A DNA stretch of 6,417 bases from Anaerolineales bacterium (lineage in GTDB: Bacteria > Chloroflexota > Anaerolineae > Anaerolineales > UBA6663), in contig JAEURM010000114.1 of assembly GCA_016789245.1 (NCBI GenBank), forward strand, positions 1-6,417. Reading direction: 5' to 3'. Made by a program: the position numbers and the translations under genes. Each line of letters opens with the position of its first letter. Within the stretch, counting starts at the first letter, position 1. The notes below the pieces were generated by a model. It was not told where the DNA came from, made no database searches, and was given only the letters and a program-made list of their open reading frames with translations. Below, piece by piece: positions 1-5,759 of this stretch.

Positions 1-637
1 CGTCAATACTCTGTTAGCCGGTGCGTTTGGTGGGTGTGCGGCCATGTGCTACATGTGGTTCGTCAGCCCACTCAAGAAACCAGATCCGGCCATGAGCGTC
101 AACGGCGTTTTGGCCGGTTTGGTGGCTATCACGGCGCCGTGCGCGTTTGTAGATGCCGCCGCCGCCGCCATCATTGGCACGGTGGCTGGTGGGTTGGTGT
201 GCTTTGCCACCGTGTGGCTAGAGAAAGCGCGGATTGATGACCCGGTGGGTGCTGTGCCCGTGCACTTAGTGAACGGCGTGTGGGGCGTGCTGGCGGTGGG
301 CATCTTCGCTAATGCTAACCCCAACACCGCCGGTTGGAACGGCGTGGAAAGCGCCGTCACCGGCTTAGTAGCCGGCGGCACCACGCAAATTTTCGCGCAA
401 TTGTTTGAAGTAGTGGCCGTGGGCGGCACGGTCTTCGGCCTCTCGTACTTGTTCTTCCGCGTGCTGGCCGCGTTCGGCGTCTTGCGTGTCTCTGCAGAGG
501 TGGAACTGAAAGGCTTGGATGTGCCGGAGATGGGTTCCGAGGCTTACCCCAAAGATTGGGAGCCTTCCCCCGAAGCCGTGCGGGAAGCCCTCAAAGGCAA
601 AGCGCCCGCCGGCCTGCCCGTGGGCGCGAGTGATTAG
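1..637 (+). CDS. amt: Ammonium transporter, Amt family (C-terminal half, 5' end outside window)
   Basis: This is an inner-membrane channel that conducts ammonium/ammonia into the cell. The frame is open from base 2 to the TAG at 635-637 and gives 211 residues, about half of a usual 400-450 residue Amt. No start is assigned because homology is already running at the first codon (NTLLAGAFGG); the ATG codons at 44 and 53 are internal. Seen: alternating hydrophobic segments that fit roughly the last five membrane helices, including SVNGVLAGLVAITAPC and a DDPVGAVPVHLVNGVWG stretch. The His at 263-265 in that stretch aligns with the second of the twin pore histidines of the family (His318 of E. coli AmtB). 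The last ~50 residues form a cytosolic tail with the GLDxxEMGxEAYP motif of Amt C-termini, the region involved in subunit coupling and PII (GlnK) control. No glnK gene follows; the next gene is gltB, 586 bp downstream. The gene symbol is generic. Confidence 0.95.
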   Translation, partial: VNTLLAGAFGGCAAMCYMWFVSPLKKPDPAMSVNGVLAGLVAITAPCAFVDAAAAAIIGTVAGGLVCFATVWLEKARIDDPVGAVPVHLVNGVWGVLAVGIFANANPNTAGWNGVESAVTGLVAGGTTQIFAQLFEVVAVGGTVFGLSYLFFRVLAAFGVLRVSAEVELKGLDVPEMGSEAYPKDWEPSPEAVREALKGKAPAGLPVGASD

Positions 638-666
638 GTCATCTTACGCGAGCTATCATGCCAATG

Positions 667-735
667 AGCGTCATACCCGTGCAAACGGGTATCCACAAAC
701 TGCCAATGGACTCCCGCGAAAGCGGGAGTGACGCT
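667..735. repeat. REP-like paired palindromic repeat (two inverted 29-nt units)
   Basis: Two 29-nt arms (667-695 and 707-735) are inverted copies of each other around an 11-nt spacer. Each begins AGCGTCA and ends TCCA on its own strand, with a CCCG...CGGG core. Each arm is itself a hairpin: ATACCCGT/ACGGGTAT with a GCAA loop (673-692) and ACTCCCGC/GCGGGAGT with a GAAA loop (710-729). Both loops fit the GNRA tetraloop pattern. The layout matches the REP-pair (BIME/REPIN-like) arrangement found in many bacteria, often with a very similar 'GTCATACCCGCGAAAGCGGGTATCCA' core. It starts 30 bp after the amt stop codon, so it is probably transcribed in the amt 3' UTR, where such hairpins can stabilise mRNA. 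The mobilising enzyme is not in the window. Confidence 0.85.
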
Positions 736-793
736 TCACTTCATAAGGTGAGTAATGGAGTTGATGAATTCTTGGTGTATAGTGTAAGCGGCT

Positions 794-840
794 CTCACTG
801 GGGAAGATATCCAGCATTATCGGTATCTTTGGTCAGTGAG
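794..840 (+). other. Extended RNA hairpin, possible part of amt 3' UTR or a small RNA
   Basis: CTCACTG (794-800) pairs with CAGTGAG (834-840). After a small internal loop, AAGATA (804-809) pairs with TATCTT (824-829), and CC/GG closes a 9-nt apical loop with one bulged T at 810. This is a 15-bp interrupted stem just upstream of the terminator at 855. The right arm CAGTGAG can alternatively pair with the downstream TCACT (843-847), using AGTGA (835-839) and a 3-nt loop, so the two folds exclude each other. I do not recognise a known riboswitch or small-RNA family here. A convincing promoter directly upstream is not visible (a TATAGT at 778-783 lacks a properly spaced -35). The pairing is plain in the sequence; a function is only inferred. 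Confidence 0.4.
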
Positions 841-854
841 GGTCACTCAACATC

Positions 855-893
855 AGCCGGGCGGTTTACAGCCGCTCGGCTTTTTTGTTTTTT
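855..893 (+). terminator. Rho-independent terminator
   Basis: AGCCGGGCGG (855-864) and CCGCTCGGCT (872-881) form a 10-bp GC-rich stem with one G-U pair and a 7-nt loop (TTTACAG). It runs straight into a T tract, TTTTTT-G-TTTTTT (881-893). Orientation and position suit termination of amt transcription about 220 nt past its stop codon, or of a short independent transcript starting in 740-790. It should separate amt from gltB transcriptionally. Confidence 0.88.
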
Positions 894-906
894 GGCAGGG
901 AATTCA

Positions 907-1085
907 CCACGAAGGGCCGAAGTTCACGAAGAAAGCGGGGTAATTATCAACACGAATTGCACTAATTTCACGAAAACTTCTTTCATTTCAATTCGTGTCA
1001 TTCGTGAAATTCGTGTTCCCACTTTCTCTTTCTTTCCCTGCACCTCTCTTCGTGTGTCTTAGTGCCCCTTCGTGTATCTTCGTGG
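907..1085. repeat. Inverted 'CACGAA/TTCGTG' repeat block, non-coding
   Basis: The block is bounded by CCACGAAG (907-914) and its inverse CTTCGTGG (1078-1085). Inside, AACACGAATT (949-958) mirrors AATTCGTGTT (1008-1017), and AATTTCACGAA (964-974) mirrors TTCGTGAAATT (1001-1011) exactly. The right half is a run of near-direct TTCGTG copies (at 991, 1001, 1011, 1049, 1070 and 1079). It is AT-richer than the flanking genes. I recall similar 'cttcgtgtatcttcgtgg' tracts as dispersed intergenic repeats in many environmental bacterial genomes; no transposase gene is present. The reading frame crossing it (658-1062) is not a plausible gene, because its codons come from this repeat and the palindromic pair. 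Confidence 0.7.
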
Positions 1086-1156
1086 AAAAAAACCCACTAA
1101 ATTTGTAACATCTCACTAACCCCTCTGGGTACTTTGGCGAATGGCCTTAGACGGTG

Positions 1157-1185
1157 GCGACAGGGCGGGGGCCTTTTTCTAAACT
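1157..1185 (+). promoter_or_regulatory. Candidate sigma-70-like promoter for gltB (weak)
   Basis: GCGACA (1157-1162) and TAAACT (1180-1185) each match 4 of 6 bases of the -35 and -10 consensus and are separated by exactly 17 nt. This would start transcription near 1192 and leave a leader of about 30 nt before the gltB start codon. It is the best-spaced pair I found between the repeat block and gltB, but matches of this quality occur by chance. The rest of 1086-1223 shows no clear operator or riboswitch. Confidence 0.25.
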
Positions 1186-1212
1186 ACGCGTGGCCTTTTT
1201 TATCAGCTGTAT

Positions 1213-1217
1213 AGGAG
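1213..1217 (+). promoter_or_regulatory. gltB ribosome binding site
   Basis: AGGAG lies 6 nt before the ATG at 1224. Together with the catalytic Cys expected 14 residues inside the protein, it fixes the gltB start. Confidence 0.85.
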
Positions 1218-1223
1218 CAGACC

Positions 1224-4200
1224 ATGACGTCCTCGCCCTTCACCCCGTTATTCGAGCGCGGCAACTGCGGTATTGGCTTTGTTGCCGACCAATATGGCCG
1301 CGCCAGCCACACCATTTTGCGCCAAGCCCTCACGGCGCTGATTAATCTTGAACACCGTGGCGCAGTAGCGGCGGATGCTAAAACGGGTGATGGCGCAGGC
1401 GTGCTCACCTCGCTTCCACGCCAATTCTTCGCGCAAGAAGCCGAACGGCTCACCGGCCAAATGGTGAATCCAGATGCGCTGGCGGTGGGCGTGTTCTTTT
1501 TTCAGCCGGGCAATGAAGACGCCAGCCGCCGCTTGCTGGAAAAAGCCTGCGTCCAATTTGGCCTCAGCGTCCTCGCGTGGCGGCCCGTGCCCATCCAGCC
1601 TAAACACTTGGGTGAACGTGCCTTAGCCACTATGCCGGTGATTGAGCAAGCCATCATCGCTCAAAATCCCAACCCCCAATCACCAATCACCAATAACCAA
1701 TTCTCTAACAACCATTTTGAGCATTCTTTATTCTTCGCCCGCAAGCATTTTGAAAAATACGCCCGCCAACATTACGGCGCGTACGTGGCGTCTATGTCTT
1801 CACGAACGATTGTGTACAAAGGTTTGCTCAACGCGCCGCAGTTGGCTGAGTTTTATACTGACCTGAGCAATCCGGCGTATGAAGTGCCGCTGACCGTTTT
1901 TCATCAGCGTTATAGCACCAACACCTTGCCCACGTGGCAACGCGCGCAACCGTTTCGCGTGTTGTGTCACAACGGCGAAATCAACACCTTGCAGGGCAAC
2001 ATCAATTGGATGAAAGCCCGCGAACCCCTCCTGCAATTTCTTAATTCCCCTCAGTTCTCCAATTCTCAAAATTTATTACGGCCCGTGATTGATACCGATG
2101 GTTCTGATTCCGCCATGCTGGATAACGTGGCCGAACTGCTGAACTTGGGTGGCCGCGCTCTGCACCATGCGGTGACCATGCTGGTTCCGCCCGCGTGGGA
2201 AAAACTACCCGATTTGCCGGAAGCAGTGCGCGATTTTTATGAGTATCACACCTGCCTGACTGAGCCATGGGATGGCCCAGCCGCGCTGACGTTTACGGAC
2301 GGCGTGCGCGTGGGCGCGGCCCTAGACCGGAACGGCCTGCGCCCCTGCCGCTACACCCTCACCGAAGATGGTTTGGTGGTGGCTGGCTCGGAAGCGGGCA
2401 TTGTGCCCATTGAAGATGCCCGCGTGCAACACAAAGGCAAACTTGGCCCCGGCCAAATGCTGGTGGTGGATACGGCGCGCGGCGCGGTTTTGCGGGATGG
2501 GCAGGCCAAAGGTGAGTTGGCCGTGCATGAACACTACGGCCCGTGGGTGCGGCGCGGCGTACGTAAATTGAAAGCCGAAGAGCGGCCTTCCTCCTTCCTG
2601 CCTCCTTCTTCCTTAATTCAACAACAAGCCGCTTTTGGCTACACCAATGAAGAGCTAGTGATGGTTTTGCGCCCGATGGTGGAAAACAAAGCCGAGGCCA
2701 TTGGCTCGATGGGTGATGATACGCCCGCCGCCGTGCTGAGTGATAAGCCGCGCCCACTGTTTGCTTACTTCCGCCAGCGCTTTGCCGAAGTGACCAACCC
2801 GCCCATTGACCCACTGCGGGAAGAGCTGGTGATGAGTCTCAAAGTGCGGCTGGGCGCACGCCGGAATTTCTTAGCAGAAACAGCCGTGCAGGCGGAACTG
2901 CTGGAACTTGATTCACCGTTCCTCACCGCCGCGCAGTTGGCCGCTTTGCGGGCCGATAAATTGCTCAAGCCCGTTACGCTTTCCACGTTGTACTTGGCGC
3001 AGAGCGGGCCAGCCGGTTTGCAAGCCGCGCTGAACAGCCTGTGCGCACAGGCTGAGGCCGAAGTTCGCGCGGGCGCGGAAGTGCTCATCTTAAGTGACCG
3101 AGGCGTGGACGCTGACCATACATTTATCCCATCTTTGCTGGCCCTCAGCGCCGTGCACCATCATTTGCTCCGGCAAGATTTACGCACGCGGGTAGATTTT
3201 GTAATGGATAGCGGTGAGCCGCGCGATGTGCATCACTTTGCATGCCTCATTGGTTACGGCGCGGCGGCCATTCATCCGTATCTCGCCTTGGCCTCCGCCG
3301 TGGAACTAGACCGCGGTGAGAACTCACCGGAAGAGGTGGCGTATCGTTACCTTTACGTCGCTGAACATGGCTTGCTCAAAATCATGTCCAAGCTCGGCAT
3401 CAGCACGGTGGATGCGTACAGTGGCGCGCAAGCGTTTGAAGTGATTGGCCTAAGCCGCGCTGTGGTGGAAACGCACTTTGTGGGTACGCCCGGCCATTTG
3501 GGTGGTTTAGATGTGAACGGTTTGGCCGAGATTACGCGCCGCTGGCATCAATCCGCCTTTGCCACGGAGAAGCCCACGCTAGAAAGCCCCGGCTTTTACA
3601 AATTCAAGCGCACTGGTGAAATTCACGCCTTTAGCCCGCAAGTGGTACATGCTTTGCAAGAGGCCGTGCGCTCACCCGGCGCCCTCAACGGCCATTGGCA
3701 GGAAGGCTACGCGGCGTACAAAAAATACAGCGCCCTCATCCACCAACGCGCCGCCGTTGACCCACGGGACTTATTGAAAATCTCAAATCCCAATCACCAA
3801 GATTCAATAACCCATAACCAATTCTCTAATTCTCTTGAACACATAGAACCCGCTCACTCTATCGTCAAGCGTTTTTCCACCGCCGCCATGTCTCATGGCG
3901 CACTCTCCAAAGAAGCACATGAGACGATGACGATGGCTATGAACCGGCTCGGCGCGCTCAGCAACAGCGGCGAGGGCGGCGAAGACCCGGCCCGCTACGC
4001 CACCGAGGCCAATGACCGAATTAAGCAAGTGGCCTCCGCGCGCTTTGGCGTAACGGCGCAATATCTCATTTCCGCCGATGAACTCCAAATCAAAATGGCG
4101 CAAGGCTCCAAACCGGGCGAGGGCGGCCAACTGCCCGCGCACAAAGTGACGGCAGAAATTGCCGCCGTGCGCCACGCCACGCCCGGCCACACACTTATTT

Positions 4201-5735
4201 CTCCGCCCCCGCACCATGATATTTACAGCATTGAAGATTTAGCGCAGTTGATTTATGACCTGCGCCAAATTAACCCGCGTGCCGTGATTAGTGTGAAGCT
4301 GGTGGCGCAGGCCGGCGTGGGAACCATCGCGGCGGGCGTGGCCAAAGCCGGCGCGGATATTATTTTGATTAGCGGCAATAACGGCGGCACCGGCGCTTCA
4401 CCGCTTTCCAGCATTAAGTACGCGGGCATTCCGTGGGAACTGGGCTTGGTGGAGGCGCAACACAGCCTGATTGCCAGCGGCTTGCGTGGGCGTGTGCGTT
4501 TGCGCGCGGATGGTGGCCTGCGCACTGGGCGCGATGTGGTAATGGCCGCTCTGCTGGGCGCGGATGAATTTTCTTTTGGCACGGCCGCCGTCATTGCGGA
4601 AGGTTGTTTGATGGCCCGCGCCTGCCACCTCAACACTTGCCCAGTGGGCATTGCCACCCAAAAGCCAGAACTGCGTGCCAAGTTTGATGCCACGCCAGAG
4701 CACTTGATGGCTTTCATCCTCTACATTGCGGAAGAAGTGCGGGAGTATGTGGCGCAGTTGGGCGCTACCAGCTTAGAAGAAATTGTGGGCCGCGTGGAAC
4801 TTCTGCAAGTAGCGGAGCAGGGCAACGTGGGCGTGGATGTGGGCGTTCTGCTGACGCCGCCACCCGCCGGCCCACGCCGCTACATGCGGGAGCCAAACCC
4901 GGTGCCTAGTGCCTCGCCGCTGAATGAGCAACTGCTCCGCGATTGGCGCAACCATCACGCGGATGTTTCTAGCGCCGCGCTGTTTTATTGCATCAAGAAC
5001 AGTGACCGAACCTTTGGCGCGCGCTTGGCCAGTGAATTGGTGCAAAACCCCAGCGCGCCGCGCCGCACCGTGGATGTGCGCCTACGCGGCACGGCGGGGC
5101 AAAGTTTCGGCGCGTTTGCGGTTTCGGGCATGTCCCTCCATCTCACCGGTGAAGCTAATGATTACGTGGGCAAAGGCCTAAGCGGCGGGCAGATTGTGAT
5201 TGCGTCTCCGTTTTCCGCTGAAGATGAGTTTGCCGAAGAAGACGTTAAAGCTCAGCCGTTAGGTTTCGTGATTGCGGGCAACACGTGTTTGTACGGCGCC
5301 ACCAGCGGCGAGGTGTTTTTAGCCGGGCGCGCCGGTGAGCGGTTTGCGGTGCGCAACTCTGGTGCCTCAGCGGTGGTAGAAGGCGTGGGTGACCACGGCT
5401 GTGAATATATGACGGGCGGCACAGTGATTGTGCTCGGCTCCATTGGCTACAACTTTGGCGCAGGCATGACGGGCGGCACGGCGTACATTTGGGATGATGG
5501 CTGGGCGCTCAAGCGCATCAACATGGAATTGGTGAGCGTGCAAACGCCCTCGGTGGATGATTTTGCGGAAATTCGGCGGCGGGTGGCGCGCCACGTGGCG
5601 CTCACGCACAGCGCCCTTGGCCAAGCCTTGCTGAGCAATTGGGAAAGCGGCTCACGGCACTTTATCAAAATTCTGCCCAAAGGCTTGGTGGTAGAGCCAA
5701 AGCAGGAAGCTGAACCCGTGGCGGCGCGAGCGTAA
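1224..5735 (+). CDS. gltB: Glutamate synthase, large (alpha) subunit, probably NAD(P)H type
   Basis: GltB converts L-glutamine plus 2-oxoglutarate to two L-glutamates in the cytosol (GS-GOGAT cycle). At 1503 residues it is full length for the family (about 1500). Domains in order: class II glutamine amidotransferase (about 15-430), with nucleophile Cys15 exposed by removal of a 14-residue propeptide, LEHRGA (Arg45), HQRYSTNT, HNGEIN (Asn250-Gly251) and DGSDSAMLDN; central domain (about 470-780); FMN-binding synthase domain (about 845-1215) with MSHGALSKEAHET, SNSGEGGEDP, KPGEGGQLP, SPPPHHDIYS, GGTGASPLSSIK and RADGGLRTG; a 3Fe-4S motif with Cys1128, Cys1134 and Cys1139 (C-x5-C-x4-C); and a C-terminal GXGXG beta-helix (about 1270-1460). 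Only about 10 residues separate GEGGEDP from IKQVASARFG, so the ferredoxin-loop insertion of plant and cyanobacterial enzymes is absent. It should therefore act with a GltD subunit, which is not encoded here. Four G-poor repeat-like tracts lie in frame at variable loops (listed separately). All recognised catalytic motifs are intact, so the gene looks functional. Confidence 0.97.
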   Translation: MTSSPFTPLFERGNCGIGFVADQYGRASHTILRQALTALINLEHRGAVAADAKTGDGAGVLTSLPRQFFAQEAERLTGQMVNPDALAVGVFFFQPGNEDASRRLLEKACVQFGLSVLAWRPVPIQPKHLGERALATMPVIEQAIIAQNPNPQSPITNNQFSNNHFEHSLFFARKHFEKYARQHYGAYVASMSSRTIVYKGLLNAPQLAEFYTDLSNPAYEVPLTVFHQRYSTNTLPTWQRAQPFRVLCHNGEINTLQGNINWMKAREPLLQFLNSPQFSNSQNLLRPVIDTDGSDSAMLDNVAELLNLGGRALHHAVTMLVPPAWEKLPDLPEAVRDFYEYHTCLTEPWDGPAALTFTDGVRVGAALDRNGLRPCRYTLTEDGLVVAGSEAGIVPIEDARVQHKGKLGPGQMLVVDTARGAVLRDGQAKGELAVHEHYGPWVRRGVRKLKAEERPSSFLPPSSLIQQQAAFGYTNEELVMVLRPMVENKAEAIGSMGDDTPAAVLSDKPRPLFAYFRQRFAEVTNPPIDPLREELVMSLKVRLGARRNFLAETAVQAELLELDSPFLTAAQLAALRADKLLKPVTLSTLYLAQSGPAGLQAALNSLCAQAEAEVRAGAEVLILSDRGVDADHTFIPSLLALSAVHHHLLRQDLRTRVDFVMDSGEPRDVHHFACLIGYGAAAIHPYLALASAVELDRGENSPEEVAYRYLYVAEHGLLKIMSKLGISTVDAYSGAQAFEVIGLSRAVVETHFVGTPGHLGGLDVNGLAEITRRWHQSAFATEKPTLESPGFYKFKRTGEIHAFSPQVVHALQEAVRSPGALNGHWQEGYAAYKKYSALIHQRAAVDPRDLLKISNPNHQDSITHNQFSNSLEHIEPAHSIVKRFSTAAMSHGALSKEAHETMTMAMNRLGALSNSGEGGEDPARYATEANDRIKQVASARFGVTAQYLISADELQIKMAQGSKPGEGGQLPAHKVTAEIAAVRHATPGHTLISPPPHHDIYSIEDLAQLIYDLRQINPRAVISVKLVAQAGVGTIAAGVAKAGADIILISGNNGGTGASPLSSIKYAGIPWELGLVEAQHSLIASGLRGRVRLRADGGLRTGRDVVMAALLGADEFSFGTAAVIAEGCLMARACHLNTCPVGIATQKPELRAKFDATPEHLMAFILYIAEEVREYVAQLGATSLEEIVGRVELLQVAEQGNVGVDVGVLLTPPPAGPRRYMREPNPVPSASPLNEQLLRDWRNHHADVSSAALFYCIKNSDRTFGARLASELVQNPSAPRRTVDVRLRGTAGQSFGAFAVSGMSLHLTGEANDYVGKGLSGGQIVIASPFSAEDEFAEEDVKAQPLGFVIAGNTCLYGATSGEVFLAGRAGERFAVRNSGASAVVEGVGDHGCEYMTGGTVIVLGSIGYNFGAGMTGGTAYIWDDGWALKRINMELVSVQTPSVDDFAEIRRRVARHVALTHSALGQALLSNWESGSRHFIKILPKGLVVEPKQEAEPVAARA
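1660..1718 (+). repeat. In-frame G-free low-complexity tract in gltB, locus 1
   Basis: These 59 consecutive bases contain no G, against a GC-rich, G-containing surround. The tract is built from CCAAT/CACC/ATAACC words and encodes roughly residues 148-163 (NPNPQSPITNNQFSNN), just before HFEHSLFFARK, a variable loop in the amidotransferase domain. It shares CCCAATCACCAA (1675-1686) and ATAACCAATTCTCTAA (1693-1708) exactly with locus 4. It looks like dispersed repeat DNA captured in the reading frame. Confidence 0.75.
2034..2079 (+). repeat. In-frame G-poor low-complexity tract in gltB, locus 2
   Basis: There is one G in 46 bases, with TTAATTCCCC and TTCTCCAATTCTC words. CCAATTCTC (2059-2067) also occurs in loci 1 and 4. 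It encodes about residues 271-283 (QFLNSPQFSNSQN), between AREPLL and LLRPVIDTDGSDS, where family members have a loop of variable sequence. A repeat origin is less certain than for loci 1 and 4. Confidence 0.55.
2586..2627 (+). repeat. In-frame pyrimidine-rich tract in gltB, locus 3
   Basis: There is one G in 42 bases. Positions 2586-2615 are nearly pure pyrimidine, built from CCTTCCTCC-like units. It encodes PSSFLPPSSLI (about residues 455-465) in the linker between the amidotransferase and central domains, immediately before the conserved QQQAAFGYTNEEL. The word type differs from loci 1, 2 and 4, which suggests a second repeat family. Confidence 0.55.
3777..3836 (+). repeat. In-frame G-poor low-complexity tract in gltB, locus 4
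   Basis: There is one G in 60 bases. It encodes about residues 853-871 (ISNPNHQDSITHNQFSNSL) at the entry to the FMN synthase domain, between DPRDLLK and the conserved IVKRFSTAAMSHG segment. It shares CCCAATCACCAA (3789-3800) and ATAACCAATTCTCTAA (3814-3829) exactly with locus 1. The gap between the two words is 7 nt longer here than in locus 1, so the tracts are related but not simple copies. Confidence 0.75.
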
Positions 5736-5759
5736 GAATACTCTCTGGGGTTGAAAACT
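5736..5759. other. 24-bp convergent intergenic gap without visible terminator
   Basis: The gltB TAA ends at 5735 and the opposing TAG of the LON-domain gene begins at 5760. I see no GC-rich hairpin with a T tract on either strand in this gap. Transcripts of the two genes probably overlap at their 3' ends, or termination is factor-dependent. Confidence 0.6.

Noticed and set aside
658..1062. Open frame of 134 codons downstream of amt
   Set aside because: It crosses the palindromic pair, the terminator and the CACGAA repeat block, has no ribosome binding site, and its peptide is just translated repeat DNA.
1119..1201. Possible second terminator or attenuator before gltB (GGCCTTTTT at 1170-1178 and again at 1192-1200)
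   Set aside because: The only stems are 4-bp GGCC/GGCC pairings with long loops, too weak for an intrinsic terminator. The repeated GGCCTTTTT word may be chance.
741..1223. Glutamine or other known riboswitch controlling gltB
   Set aside because: I do not see the conserved core of any riboswitch class I know. The strong terminator lies about 330 nt upstream of the gltB start, which does not suit a leader switch unless transcription begins far upstream.
1665..3836. CRISPR or tandem-repeat array suggested by recurring CCAATCACC and CCAATTCTC words
   Set aside because: There are only a few dispersed, imperfect copies inside one intact reading frame, with no regular repeat-spacer spacing.
4605..4640. 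Possible defect in the iron-sulphur motif of GltB
   Set aside because: All three Cys (1128, 1134, 1139) are present with C-x5-C-x4-C spacing; the motif is normal.
1248..5680. Long open frames on the minus strand and in other plus frames within gltB
   Set aside because: They are antisense or shifted shadows of a GC-rich gene with recognisable motifs in the real frame; none has a convincing start signal or recognisable product.
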